A stretch of 40,871 nucleotides of DNA from JAAYBY01 sp964465385. Its GTDB lineage: Bacteria > Bacillota > Clostridia > Saccharofermentanales > UBA5734. The DNA lies in contig CAYXIM010000005.1 in assembly GCA_964465385.1 (NCBI GenBank), forward strand, positions 1 through 40,871. The letters are read 5' to 3'. The notes beneath the pieces were generated by a model that was not told the DNA's origin, made no database searches, and worked only from the letters and a program-made list of their open reading frames with translations. The position numbers and the translations under genes are program-made. This document shows positions 1 through 8,874 of this stretch, piece after piece; the stretch's first letter is position 1; each line of letters opens with the position of its first letter.

Positions 1-43
1 ATTTTCAAGGTCCGACCCCGTTTTCCGTCCGAGGCGCTTTGCT

Positions 44-72
44 ATCTTATCACCGATATCTGCCTTTGTCAA
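44..72 (-). promoter_or_regulatory. Strong leftward promoter running off the left edge
   Basis: On the minus strand TTGACA (67-72) and TAAGAT (44-49) are separated by exactly 17 bases. It lies downstream of the gyrA terminator, so it starts a new transcription unit whose gene is outside the window. The transcript would continue through about 40 bases ending in GGACCTTGAAAAT, which resembles leader or spacer sequence around Bacillota rRNA genes; that link is inference. Confidence 0.7.
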
Positions 73-102
73 CACCTGAATCGGTCTCTTTTTAACCCTT
101 TT

Positions 103-152
103 CAAAAACCCAGACAGCCAGTCACCTCAACGCTTCCGGGCGTTTTGTCTGG
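103..152 (-). terminator. Terminator after gyrA
   Basis: Directly after the gyrA stop, CCAGACA and TGTCTGG (plus positions 110-116 and 146-152) form an outer stem. Inside it is a small AACGC/GCGTT hairpin (129-133 and 140-144). On the minus strand the outer stem is followed by GTTTTTG, so it fits a branched intrinsic terminator for the gyrA transcript. Confidence 0.65.
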
Positions 153-154
153 TC

Positions 155-2716
155 TCACAAGTCGTCGTCTGTGTCCTCATCTTCACAATCCACCGCTTCG
201 ACCACGGCCATGTCAACCACTCGGTCTTCCCCTGTCCGCATGAGGGTGACCCCTTGTGTGATGCGGCCTAAAATAGGGATTTCTGCCGCCGCAATCCGGA
301 TCATGATACCGGAGTCGTTGATCAAAATGACCTCGTGTTCTTCCGCCACCAGCGCAATGCCCGCTAAGAGGCCCGTTTTTTCAGATGGCCGGTAAGTGAT
401 CAGGCCCTTGCCTCCTCTTTTTTGGGGCCGGTAGTCGTCCAGGTCTGTCCGTTTGCCAAAGCCGCGCTCTGACACAACCAGCAAAGACCGATCCGAGCGA
501 GTCAAAACCATCCCGATGACCTCATCTTCCGGGTCAAGCCCGATGCCGATCACACCCTGGGTGTTTCGACCGGTGGCTCGGACCTCCTCTTCGTCAAAGC
601 GGATCGACAGCCCCTGCCGGGTGACCAGGATGACGTCACAGGCCTCTTCGATGAATTGGACGTGGACCAGCTTGTCGTCTTCACGCAGGTTGATGGCGAT
701 CAGGCCGCTTTTGTAAATGTGCGTGAAGTCGGAGAGCAAGGTCTTTTTCACCAAACCATACCGGGTTGCCATGATCAGGTGGCCCGGGTCGTCAAAAGAA
801 GAGATCGGAATCACGGTTTTGACTTTTTCATCGCCATCCAACTGGAGCAGATTAACGATGGCTGTGCCTCGCGCCTGACGGCCAGCCTGGGGGATCTGGT
901 AGCCTTTCAACTTGAATACGCGGCCTCGGTTGGTGAAAAATAAGAGTACGTCGTGGGTCGATGTGATTAAAAGTGTCTCAGCAAAATCCTCTTCACGGGT
1001 CTTGATACCGCTGACACCCCGGCCTCCGCGGTGCTGGATGTTACAGGTGTCCACTGGCATACGTTTGATGTAGCCAAAATGGGTCATGGTCACCACAATG
1101 TCTTCCACCTGGATCAGCGACTCGTCGTCAATCTCATCCTCACCCATTTCGATGGCCGTGCGTCGCGGCTCACCATAACGCGCCTTGATCTGCAGCAGCT
1201 CTTCTTCGACAACGCCCATAAGCAAAGGCTCTTCAGCCAAAATGCGCTGGTAGCTGTCAATCTTTTCGCACAAGTCCTCGTATTCCTTTTCCAGTTTTTC
1301 CCGTTCCAGGCCGGTCAAGCGACCCAGGCGCATGTCGACAATGTGTTGGGCCTGGCGATCGCTGAAGGCAAAGCGCTCCATCAACCGTTTTTTAGCCATT
1401 TCTTCAGTCCGTGATGAACGGATGATGGTGATGACCTCGTCAATATGATCAATGGCGGTGCGCAAGCCGTCAACAATGTGCCGGCGCGCCTGGGCTTTTT
1501 CCAGATCGAAGCGGGTTCTTCTGGCAACCACTTCTTTTTGGTGACTCAAGTAATGTACGAGAGCATCCAACAAGGTGACCATCTGGGGTTCATAACGGCC
1601 GTACTCATCCGGCACCAGAGCCAGCATGTTGGCGTTAAAGGCATCCTGCAACTGGGTGTGCTTGTAAAGCTGGTTTAGAACCACGTTGGCATTGGCATCA
1701 CGCCTGAGCTCAATGACAACACGTACCGGGTCGTTACGGTCAGATTCATCTCGCAGATCAGAAATGCCATCAATCTTTTTGTTTTTAGCCAAGTCAGCAA
1801 TCCGCTCAATCAAGCGAGCTTTGTTGACCATGTAAGGCAAGTCGTGAACCAAAATACGCTGGCGGTTGTTTTTTAAGGTCTCTATTTCAACATGGGCCCG
1901 GATGACGATGCGGCCCCTGCCGGTCCGATAGGCTTCCCGGATGCCTGACGTGCCCAGAATAAAGCCCTCAGTGGGAAAATCCGGCCCCTGGATCACCGTC
2001 ATCAAATCTTCAACTGTTGCCTGTGGGTTATGGATCAGCATGATCACCCCATCGATCACCTCGGCCAGGTTGTGGGGCGGAATGTTGGTTGCCATGCCAA
2101 CGGCAATGCCCGTTGAGCCATTGACCAGCAGGTTGGGAAAGCGGGCCGGCAAAACGACCGGTTCCATTTCATGCTCGTCAAAATTGGGTTTGAAATCAAC
2201 CGTGTTCTTGTTGATATCCCCCATCATTTCGAGAGCGATCTTGGCCATTCTGGCCTCGGTGTAACGGTAGGCTGCAGGCGCGTCACCGTCTCTGGATCCG
2301 AAGTTGCCGTGTCCATCCACCAGCATGTGGCGCATGGAAAAATCCTGGGCCATACGAACCATGGAATCGTAGACGGCCGCGTCCCCATGTGGGTGGAAAC
2401 GACCCAGCACGTCACCGACCGTCGTCGCACATTTACGATAGGGTTTGTCAGGGGTGAAACCCTGGGTGAACATGGAATACAAAATCCGGCGGTGTACCGG
2501 CTTAAGCCCGTCGCGCACATCCGGTAAGGCCCGGTCTGAAATCACGCTCATGGCATAATCGATGAATGATTTTTTCATTTCCTCTTCCAGCGCCACAGGA
2601 ATGATGGTGTGGTGCGGGTTTTGGAAAGCTGCATCAACAGCTGCTTCCTTTTGTCTTTGCAGCTCTTGCGGGTCATTTTTTGATCTTCTAGAACCAGTCT
2701 CTTGCTGATCTGCCAT
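155..2716 (-). CDS. gyrA: DNA gyrase subunit A
   Basis: GyrA is the breakage-reunion subunit of the type II topoisomerase that introduces negative supercoils, working as A2B2 with GyrB. The protein is 853 residues from the chosen ATG. It has an N-terminal extension of about 30 residues, the QRDR with HPHGD at about 108-112, and the catalytic Arg-Tyr pair at 151-152 (motif RYTEARM). The C-terminal beta-pinwheel carries a GyrA box, QKRGGKG, at about 765-771, which favours GyrA over ParC, and an acidic tail. The start at 2716 is preferred because AGGAGG lies 10 bases upstream; an ATG three codons earlier is only one base from it. The residue matching E. coli Ser83 is Ala (residue 113), while the Asp87 equivalent is kept. 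gyrB is not in the window, and gyrA follows rsmG with its own promoter. Confidence 0.98.
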   Translation of the reverse strand: MADQQETGSRRSKNDPQELQRQKEAAVDAAFQNPHHTIIPVALEEEMKKSFIDYAMSVISDRALPDVRDGLKPVHRRILYSMFTQGFTPDKPYRKCATTVGDVLGRFHPHGDAAVYDSMVRMAQDFSMRHMLVDGHGNFGSRDGDAPAAYRYTEARMAKIALEMMGDINKNTVDFKPNFDEHEMEPVVLPARFPNLLVNGSTGIAVGMATNIPPHNLAEVIDGVIMLIHNPQATVEDLMTVIQGPDFPTEGFILGTSGIREAYRTGRGRIVIRAHVEIETLKNNRQRILVHDLPYMVNKARLIERIADLAKNKKIDGISDLRDESDRNDPVRVVIELRRDANANVVLNQLYKHTQLQDAFNANMLALVPDEYGRYEPQMVTLLDALVHYLSHQKEVVARRTRFDLEKAQARRHIVDGLRTAIDHIDEVITIIRSSRTEEMAKKRLMERFAFSDRQAQHIVDMRLGRLTGLEREKLEKEYEDLCEKIDSYQRILAEEPLLMGVVEEELLQIKARYGEPRRTAIEMGEDEIDDESLIQVEDIVVTMTHFGYIKRMPVDTCNIQHRGGRGVSGIKTREEDFAETLLITSTHDVLLFFTNRGRVFKLKGYQIPQAGRQARGTAIVNLLQLDGDEKVKTVIPISSFDDPGHLIMATRYGLVKKTLLSDFTHIYKSGLIAINLREDDKLVHVQFIEEACDVILVTRQGLSIRFDEEEVRATGRNTQGVIGIGLDPEDEVIGMVLTRSDRSLLVVSERGFGKRTDLDDYRPQKRGGKGLITYRPSEKTGLLAGIALVAEEHEVILINDSGIMIRIAAAEIPILGRITQGVTLMRTGEDRVVDMAVVEAVDCEDEDTDDDL

Positions 2717-2759
2717 GGGCGTCATTCCTCCTGCATGATCTCATCTGTCTATCCAATCT

Positions 2760-2768
2760 ATTATACCA
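2760..2768 (-). promoter_or_regulatory. Extended -10 promoter of gyrA
   Basis: TATAAT (2760-2765) is preceded by TGG, giving the TGnTATAAT extended -10 form. No good -35 is seen 17 bases upstream. It lies in the 72-base gap after rsmG and gives gyrA a promoter independent of the mnmE-mnmG-rsmG transcript. Confidence 0.65.
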
Positions 2769-2788
2769 TATGGACCCGTTTTCAGACA

Positions 2789-3535
2789 CTAAAGAGGCCG
2801 CTTGGCAGGTAGTCCCGGCCTTCTGGGATAAGCTTGTGGTGTTGGCTTTTTCTTGCGGATCACGCAAACAGATCGGTGGATTTCTGTGCCTGGCAAAACA
2901 AACACATCCAGTTGTTCCATGTGTCCGCCCAGCAACGTGATTGCCCTTTTTGCGGCCGGCCATTCATCGTCAAGAGAGGCTTTCATGGCAAGGAAGACCC
3001 CGCCGACGCGCACCAGCGGCAGGCAGTATTCAGCCAGGACCGCCAGCGGTGCCACAGCCCGTGCCACTGCTGCATCAAACCGTTCGCGTTTGTCCGGATC
3101 CCGGCCGGCATCTTCAGCACGGCCGTGCCAGGGCTCAACCGCTTCCAGGCCCATCGTGTCAACGACGTCCTTCAAAAAACCCACCCGCTTGGCCAGCGCA
3201 TCCATGAGAACGACCGACCAGCCAGACCTTAAAAGTTTCAAGGGAACGCCGGGGAAACCGGCTCCGCTTCCCACATCAATCAGCTGTGGCCTGCGGGACG
3301 AATCAAGCAGGCCGGCCTGCTTGTCCAGATAAGGCAGCAGGGTCAAAGAGTCCAGCACATGCCGGACGGCCATGTCTTCATCTCCGGTGATGCGCGTCAA
3401 ATTAAAAGACGTGTTGGCTTTTTTGACAGAGTTGAGAAAGCACAGGAGCTGCTCCTTGCTGCCTGGCGGCCAGTCAAGTGCCAGACGGTCGGCAATGATA
3501 TCCAGCCAGCCGTCAAGAGAGGCCGGTTCAGCCAT
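2789..3535 (-). CDS. rsmG: 16S rRNA (guanine-N7) methyltransferase RsmG (GidB)
   Basis: RsmG methylates N7 of a guanine in the 530 loop of 16S rRNA (G527 in E. coli) using S-adenosylmethionine. The 248-residue protein shows the family marks in order: NLTRI at about 45-49, RHVLDSL at about 58-64, and the SAM-binding loop LIDVGSGAGFPGVPLK at about 85-100. Length is normal. Its ATG overlaps the end of mnmG by 8 bases (ATGGCTGA), so the two are translationally coupled, the usual Bacillota arrangement. In this family loss of function gives low-level streptomycin resistance. Downstream one would expect noc or parA/parB in many Bacillota, but here gyrA follows. Confidence 0.97.
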   Translation of the reverse strand: MAEPASLDGWLDIIADRLALDWPPGSKEQLLCFLNSVKKANTSFNLTRITGDEDMAVRHVLDSLTLLPYLDKQAGLLDSSRRPQLIDVGSGAGFPGVPLKLLRSGWSVVLMDALAKRVGFLKDVVDTMGLEAVEPWHGRAEDAGRDPDKRERFDAAVARAVAPLAVLAEYCLPLVRVGGVFLAMKASLDDEWPAAKRAITLLGGHMEQLDVFVLPGTEIHRSVCVIRKKKPTPQAYPRRPGLPAKRPL

Positions 3536-5483
3536 GGGCGGTCCCCCCCTGGTTTGCTTGCAGAGCTTGCAAGGTGATCAGCAGGACCGAAACGTCTGCC
3601 GGTGTGACACCAGGCAGGCGCATGGCCTGGCCAATCGATTCCGGCCGCAGCCGGGCCAGCTGCTGGCGGGCTTCGATTCTCAAACCTTTCACTTGGTCAT
3701 AAGCCAAAGCCTCTGGAATCAGGTGTTCTTCCAACTTACGGTATTGACGGATGCGTTCTTCTTCCAGGTGAATGTAGCCTTCATACTTCAAAAGCACCTC
3801 AACCGCATATTGAACCACCGAACTCAAGGCCGGCCTGTCTGGATCAAGAGGGGCCAGATCCTTGTAGCGTAGCTCCGGGCGTTTGAGCAGATCTGCCAGG
3901 CTGGTCGCTTGTTTCAGCGGTGTTGTCCCCAGAGCAGACAGAACCGATCGGCTGTGTTTGTCAGGCCGAATCCGCTGCTGGCGGCAACGCTGTGTCTCAG
4001 CAGCGATCTGCCCTTGCTTGATCTGGAAACGCGCCCAGCGCTTATCGGGGATCAGACCCGCCTGGCGGCCAACCGGTGTCAACCGGGCATCGGCGTTTTC
4101 ATGGCGCAGGACCAACCGGTATTCTGCCCGGGAGGTCATCATGCGGTACGGTTCTGTGGCTCCTTTGGTGACCAGGTCATCGACCATAACCCCCAGATAT
4201 GCCTGCGAGCGGTCCAGCACAAGAGGCAGCTGCCCATCCAGGAAACGGACCGCATTGACGCCGGCCAGCAAGCCCTGGCCCGCTGCTTCCTCGTAGCCTG
4301 ATGTCCCGTTGATCTGGCCGGCTGAAAACAAGGCGCTGACCGTGCGGACCTCCAGGGAGCGCTTCAATTGTCTGGAATCCAGGCAATCGTATTCAATGGC
4401 ATAACCGGTTCTCATGATGCGAGCCTCTGACAGACCCGGCAACGAACGAACCATATCCAGCTGCACGTCTTCGGGCATGCTGCTGGACATGCCCTGCAAG
4501 TACAACTCCTCGGTCTGTCGCCCCATGGGCTCCAAAAAAACCTGATGTCTTTCCTTATCCGGAAATTTAACGAACTTATCTTCAACAGAGGGGCAATAGC
4601 GGGCCCCAACGCCTTCGATGGTGCCACTAAGCAGGGGTGACCGGTGCAGGTTATCCAGGATCAGGCGCCGTGTTTCTGGCGTCGTCCAGGTCAAATAACA
4701 GGGGACCTGCTGGTCAGGGTCAAGAAGCGGCGCGTCCTCGTTATCGAACGAAAACGCAACCGGTCGTGCGTCGCCATCCTGACGTTCCATGGCTGTCAGG
4801 TCGGCGCTTAAGCGGTTGATCCGGGCAGGGGTGCCAGTTTTAAAGCGGTGCAGGGTCAACCCCAGGGCCTTGAGTGAACGGGACAGGCCGTGTGAAGCAA
4901 ACTGGTTGTCAGGCCCGGCATCAAACTGGCAATCTCCAATGATGATCCGGCTTTCCAAAAAAGTCCCGGTCGCCAGCACCACCACCTGGCAGCGGTAGAG
5001 GGCCTGCGTTTTTAGCCGAACCCCTTCCAGCTGCCACCGGCCGCCCCGGCGTCGGGCCAACAGGTCGGTCACTTCGCCCTGACGCAGATCCAGGTTGACC
5101 TGCCGTTCCAAAATATCCTTCATCAGGTCTTGGTAAAGCCGCCGGTCCATCTGGGCACGGGGCGACAAAACAGCTGGCCCCCGAGACGTGTTCAGCATGC
5201 GAAACTGGATCATGGCCTGATCTGCGACCTGTCCCATGACCCCACCGAGAGCATCAATTTCGCGAACCAGCTGGCCCTTGGCCGTGCCCCCGATGTTGGG
5301 GTTGCAGGGTAAGTTGGCAACCGTGTCTAGGTTCATGCCCAAAGCCAGGGTTTTTTTGCCCAGCCGGGCACAGGCCAAGGCCGCTTCGACACCAGCATGC
5401 CCCGTTCCGATAACGATGACGTCATAGCTGCCTGCCACATAGGTTCCTGGGTCCTGTTGGGCCTGGTCAAAACATTTTATCAT
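3528..5483 (-). CDS. mnmG: tRNA uridine 5-carboxymethylaminomethyl modification enzyme MnmG (GidA)
   Basis: MnmG is the FAD-binding partner of MnmE; together they install the cmnm5 group on wobble U34 of tRNAs reading split codon boxes. The Rossmann FAD motif GTGHAGVEAA lies at about 26-35. The family block with CNPNIGG follows, and GRQTEELYLQGMSSS sits mid-protein. The helical C-terminal domain ends near RLPGVTPADVSVLL. The start at 5483 (651 residues) has AAGGGG 8 bases upstream. An alternative ATG at 5516 overlaps the mnmE stop (ATGA) and would add 11 residues. Gene order mnmE-mnmG-rsmG is conserved, and mnmG overlaps rsmG by 8 bases. Confidence 0.97.
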   Translation of the reverse strand: MIKCFDQAQQDPGTYVAGSYDVIVIGTGHAGVEAALACARLGKKTLALGMNLDTVANLPCNPNIGGTAKGQLVREIDALGGVMGQVADQAMIQFRMLNTSRGPAVLSPRAQMDRRLYQDLMKDILERQVNLDLRQGEVTDLLARRRGGRWQLEGVRLKTQALYRCQVVVLATGTFLESRIIIGDCQFDAGPDNQFASHGLSRSLKALGLTLHRFKTGTPARINRLSADLTAMERQDGDARPVAFSFDNEDAPLLDPDQQVPCYLTWTTPETRRLILDNLHRSPLLSGTIEGVGARYCPSVEDKFVKFPDKERHQVFLEPMGRQTEELYLQGMSSSMPEDVQLDMVRSLPGLSEARIMRTGYAIEYDCLDSRQLKRSLEVRTVSALFSAGQINGTSGYEEAAGQGLLAGVNAVRFLDGQLPLVLDRSQAYLGVMVDDLVTKGATEPYRMMTSRAEYRLVLRHENADARLTPVGRQAGLIPDKRWARFQIKQGQIAAETQRCRQQRIRPDKHSRSVLSALGTTPLKQATSLADLLKRPELRYKDLAPLDPDRPALSSVVQYAVEVLLKYEGYIHLEEERIRQYRKLEEHLIPEALAYDQVKGLRIEARQQLARLRPESIGQAMRLPGVTPADVSVLLITLQALQANQGGTAHG

Positions 5484-5512
5484 GGGAACCGCCCCTTGCT
5501 TGCCGCTCACCT

Positions 5513-6952
5513 TCATTTGCCCACACAAAATCGTGAGAAGAGGGTATCAATGAGGGTGTCAGAGACCGCTTCACCGGTCAGTTCCGCCAGTGCATCCAGG
5601 GCGCCTCGCAGCTGCGAGGACAGCACGTCCCAAGTCATATTGATGGCCAGGATGTGGCTTGCGTGGTCGAGTGCTCGCAAGGCTTTTTCCAGACAGGCCT
5701 TGTGGCGGCTGTTGGTCACCAGCACATCGGCGTCTGTTTGGATGCCCAGCGCCTCATAGTGTTCGAGAATAAGCGAACGGATCCGGTCCAGGCCTTCACC
5801 GGTGACCGCTGAACAAGTCAAGATGTCCTGATCCGGCCACAAGACTTTAAGGGCGGCCTGCAATTCCCGGCTCTCCTCCAAGTCATCTTTGCTGACCAAG
5901 GGGATCAGCTGGCGGACGGCCATCTTCGCCATCAGGTCACGGTCTTCTGCCAGGCTGTGTACGGGTGGTGCGATCAGCCAAAAGACCAGATCGGCCGTCT
6001 CTAAAACCGATCGGGTCCGTTCGACCCCCAGCTTCTCGATGGGATCCCGGGTGTCTCGCACACCTGCGGTGTCGATCAATTTAACCGGCAAACCATCCAG
6101 GTCAAGCCAGGTTTCAATGGCGTCGCGGGTGGTGCCCGGCACATCGGTGACAATGGCCCGCTCACTGCTGGTCAGTGCATTAAGCAAAGACGATTTTCCG
6201 GCGTTAGGCCGTCCAGCCAGAACAACCGTTAAACCTTCGGACAAGATGCGGCCTTGCCTGAAGCTTTGGATCTGTTCTTGCAGCAGTGACCGGATGGTAT
6301 CCAGCGCCTGGTTCAATTGATTTTCGACACTATCCGCTTCATCATGTTCGGGGTATTCGAGCACCAGCTCCACAGCAGCCAGCAGCTGGTAGAGGGCTGT
6401 ACGGATCTGTTTCATGCGCTCAGACAGCCTGCCCTGAAGCAGGGCCGAAGCGTTTTGCGCACTGCGGGCGGTTTGGGCCTGAATCAGGTCAATCACCGCT
6501 TCTGCCTGGAGCAGATCCAGTTTGCCGTTTAAAAAGGCTCGTTTGGTGAATTCACCTGGCTGTGCCGGCCGCATGCCCTGCTGGATTAACAGGTCCAACA
6601 GGGCCTGCTTGATGGCGCTGCCCCCATGGCAGGACAGTTCGATCATGTCTTCGCCTGTGAAGGAATGCGGTGCCCGAAAGCGGGTCACAACCACCTGATC
6701 AATGGGCGTTTTCCCCTGTTCAGATCGAATCCAGCCGACCGAGCAGGTATAGCCCGCCATCTCAGATACGCTGGGGAAGCGTTTGGAAAGCGGCTGATAA
6801 ATCGGGTCAAACAGCTCTGCCGACCCTGCCCCTGAAATGCGGATCACGGCCAGTCCACTGAGGCCGGGCGGTGTGGCGATAGCCACACAAACATCCTGGC
6901 CAACGTTGGCCTCTTGGGTGCTTGAAGTTCTGCCTTGTTCTTGTGCCACCAT
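5513..6952 (-). CDS. mnmE: tRNA modification GTPase MnmE (TrmE)
   Basis: MnmE is the dimeric, potassium-stimulated GTPase that works with MnmG on tRNA U34. The N-terminal folate-binding domain begins near CVAIATPPGLSGLAVIRISG. Helical regions flank a Ras-like G domain with P-loop GRPNAGKSS at about 247-255, the TT of VPGTTRD in G2, and DTAG at about 294-297. The protein ends in FCVGK, the CxGK motif whose cysteine is required in the family. The ATG at 6952 (479 residues) is preferred because AAGGGAG precedes it; a GTG at 6982 is in frame but has no SD. It lies 91 bases after jag across a hairpin. Confidence 0.97.
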   Translation of the reverse strand: MVAQEQGRTSSTQEANVGQDVCVAIATPPGLSGLAVIRISGAGSAELFDPIYQPLSKRFPSVSEMAGYTCSVGWIRSEQGKTPIDQVVVTRFRAPHSFTGEDMIELSCHGGSAIKQALLDLLIQQGMRPAQPGEFTKRAFLNGKLDLLQAEAVIDLIQAQTARSAQNASALLQGRLSERMKQIRTALYQLLAAVELVLEYPEHDEADSVENQLNQALDTIRSLLQEQIQSFRQGRILSEGLTVVLAGRPNAGKSSLLNALTSSERAIVTDVPGTTRDAIETWLDLDGLPVKLIDTAGVRDTRDPIEKLGVERTRSVLETADLVFWLIAPPVHSLAEDRDLMAKMAVRQLIPLVSKDDLEESRELQAALKVLWPDQDILTCSAVTGEGLDRIRSLILEHYEALGIQTDADVLVTNSRHKACLEKALRALDHASHILAINMTWDVLSSQLRGALDALAELTGEAVSDTLIDTLFSRFCVGK

Positions 6953-6983
6953 GGGTCTCCCTTGCTTTGGGTGTAAACGCACA

Positions 6984-7015
6984 AAACGGTTTACAGGTTT
7001 GGGACCCGTAAACCG
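6984..7015 (-). terminator. Hairpin between jag and mnmE, possible terminator
   Basis: On the minus strand CGGTTTACGGG pairs with CCTGTAAACCG (11 pairs including one G-T) around a 7-base loop, followed by TTTTGTG. The perfect 8-base arms are at 6987-6994 and 7008-7015. The short T run suggests partial termination or attenuation between the yidC-jag and mnmE-mnmG-rsmG parts. Confidence 0.5.
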
Positions 7016-7042
7016 CCGTGTGTCAAGCTAGCAGCCTGCTGT

Positions 7043-7744
7043 TTATGCGTTCTCGAGGTCCTGTCCCGGTGCCACCACAATGTAACGTTTGGGATCTTCT
7101 CCTTCACTGAAGGTGGTCACGCCAGGAAACGATTGGAGCGCTGAATGGACGATGCGCCGTTCAGCCGGGTTCATGGGTTCCAGACTGACTTGCCTGCCGC
7201 TGCTGTTGGCTTTTGCCGCTGCCCGCTCAGCCAGATGAAGCAAGGTTTGCTCCCGGCGTTTGCGGTAACCGGCGATATCCACCACCACGCGCATGCGCGT
7301 GTCGCTGACCCGGTTGGCTGCCAGGGTGGCCAAGTACTGAATGGCATCCAAGGTCTCACCGTGGTAACCGATCGCCGCCCCGCAATCCTGGCCGGTCACA
7401 TCAATATGAACCGTGTCTTCTTCACGGTAAGAGCTGATTTTGCCGTGAATGCCGATCCCAGACAAGATAGCCGCCACGTAAGAGACGGTTTCTTCTTCCT
7501 CTTCTGTCTCCTGATCGTGGGCGTGGGCTTCATCATCTCCGTAATAAACCGGCTCTTCTTCCTGAAGCGGCTCTTCTGCCGTGACAGCTGTCACCCGCAC
7601 ACGAGCCGGTTTGCGTCCCAGCCCTAAAAGCCCGCTGTCTCCTTCTTCGAGCACTTCAATGATCACGTCTTCTTCTGTCAGTCCCAGCTCATCCAGTGCT
7701 TCTTCAATCGCCTGTTGAACTGTTCTGGCTGTTTTTTCAATCAT
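7043..7744 (-). CDS. jag: Jag/KhpB RNA-binding protein (Jag-N, KH and R3H domains)
   Basis: This 233-residue protein has the three-part Jag layout. A Jag-N domain at about 1-52 (start MIEKTARTVQQAIEEAL, with GLLGLGRKPARVRV) leads into an acidic linker rich in Glu and Asp at about 60-88. A KH domain follows at about 90-160 with GYHGETLDAIQYL. The R3H domain at about 165-225 carries NPAERRIVHSAL. KhpB binds RNA with KhpA and affects cell elongation and division in streptococci. It sits 27 bases after yidC, as in most Bacillota. The SD AAGGAGG is 11 bases before the ATG. Confidence 0.93.
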   Translation of the reverse strand: MIEKTARTVQQAIEEALDELGLTEEDVIIEVLEEGDSGLLGLGRKPARVRVTAVTAEEPLQEEEPVYYGDDEAHAHDQETEEEEETVSYVAAILSGIGIHGKISSYREEDTVHIDVTGQDCGAAIGYHGETLDAIQYLATLAANRVSDTRMRVVVDIAGYRKRREQTLLHLAERAAAKANSSGRQVSLEPMNPAERRIVHSALQSFPGVTTFSEGEDPKRYIVVAPGQDLENA

Positions 7745-7771
7745 GACAGCACGACCCTCCTTGCAAAACCA

Positions 7772-8818
7772 TCAGCCGGTGGCCGGATCAGGTCCCAGGG
7801 CTTTGACTGCCTCTGTTTTGGCCTGTTCTAATGGTTTGGTGAAGAAAAAATAAATATAAACCGATTGAATGATCATCATGATGTTTCCGATGATCCAGTA
7901 CAAACCCATCAGGGCCGGCATGGAAAAGGTTGTAAACAGCATGAAGATCGGCATCATCAGGTTCATGGTTTTCATCATGGATTCCGACTTATCATCAGGG
8001 GTTTGTCCCGCCCGTGCCGGGTTGACCCGTTCACGTTCGCGGTCTTCTTCCCGTTGTTTGCGGTTGGGGGTCAGGTGGCGCATCAGGCGCATCTGGACCA
8101 GGGTTGTCAAGACAACAATGATGGGAATAGCCAGCAAAGGCAGGTATTCACGCATGGTCTGGGCACCGAAAAGAACAGCCGGCTTATAGCTGGGACGTAA
8201 ACTCAAGTCCAGACCCAGAAAACGCAGATTGAGGAGGTCTCCCATTTTCAAGTAACCGCGCTGGATCACTTCCGCCAAGGCTGCGGCATTGTTGTTCAGG
8301 ACGCCGATGATGGTCATGTTGTCCATGACCGCCCGGCCTTTTGCCGCTTCATCAATCAGAGTTTGCCCGTTGCTGCCAACCGTCGTGGCCAGAAAGGAAG
8401 CGATGGCTTCAATCTTCTCTTTCCCCACATTCATCACATGGACCAGCGGGGCCTGGATGATCCGGAAAATCGGCCAAATGATAATCAAGGGCAGCAAAGA
8501 GGGCAGGCAGCCGGCCAGCGGTGACGCCCCGTGCTTTTTATAAAGCTCCATTTGAAGCTCATTTTGCTTGGCCTTGTCGTTGGGGTACATGCGCTGAATC
8601 TTGGCAATTTCACCCTGAAGGGATTGCTGCTTGAACGTGCTCTTTTGTTGTTTGACCCCAAGGGGGATCATCAGGCCGCGGACAATGATAGTGAATAAAA
8701 TGATGACCACACCAAAATTACCGGTTATGCCATAGAGCTGGCGCATGACCCAGCCGAAAGCCGTGTATAAGGGGTCCAGCAATCCCATGGTCACAACGGG
8801 CAGGGATATGAGGTCCAT
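7772..8818 (-). CDS. yidC: Membrane protein insertase YidC/Oxa1 family
   Basis: YidC inserts and folds membrane proteins alone or with SecYEG. This 348-residue protein is the short Gram-positive type. It has an N-terminal membrane region, then a segment with the groove arginine R47 (TIIVRGLMIPLG). The cytoplasmic hairpin (QQKSTFKQQSLQGEIAKIQR) precedes a membrane segment after GCLPSLLPLIIIWPIF, and further segments end in the C-terminal half. An unusually long stretch (about 130-225) separates the second and third conserved membrane segments. No lipobox is seen at the N terminus, unlike Bacillus SpoIIIJ. It has an AAAGGAG SD and lies between yidD and jag. Confidence 0.95.
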   Translation of the reverse strand: MDLISLPVVTMGLLDPLYTAFGWVMRQLYGITGNFGVVIILFTIIVRGLMIPLGVKQQKSTFKQQSLQGEIAKIQRMYPNDKAKQNELQMELYKKHGASPLAGCLPSLLPLIIIWPIFRIIQAPLVHVMNVGKEKIEAIASFLATTVGSNGQTLIDEAAKGRAVMDNMTIIGVLNNNAAALAEVIQRGYLKMGDLLNLRFLGLDLSLRPSYKPAVLFGAQTMREYLPLLAIPIIVVLTTLVQMRLMRHLTPNRKQREEDRERERVNPARAGQTPDDKSESMMKTMNLMMPIFMLFTTFSMPALMGLYWIIGNIMMIIQSVYIYFFFTKPLEQAKTEAVKALGPDPATG

Positions 8819-8841
8819 AGACGCGTTTCTCCTTTGTTTTT

Positions 8842-8860
8842 CAGCCGCCTGAGACGGCTG
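8842..8860. repeat. Small inverted repeat between yidD and yidC
   Basis: CAGCCG and CGGCTG flank a 7-base loop in the 56-base yidD-yidC gap. On the minus strand the following sequence is GAAAAAC, not a T run, so it is not a terminator for this operon. It may affect mRNA stability or yidC translation; no stronger claim is possible. Confidence 0.4.
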
Positions 8861-8874
8861 TCTGATCGATCCGT

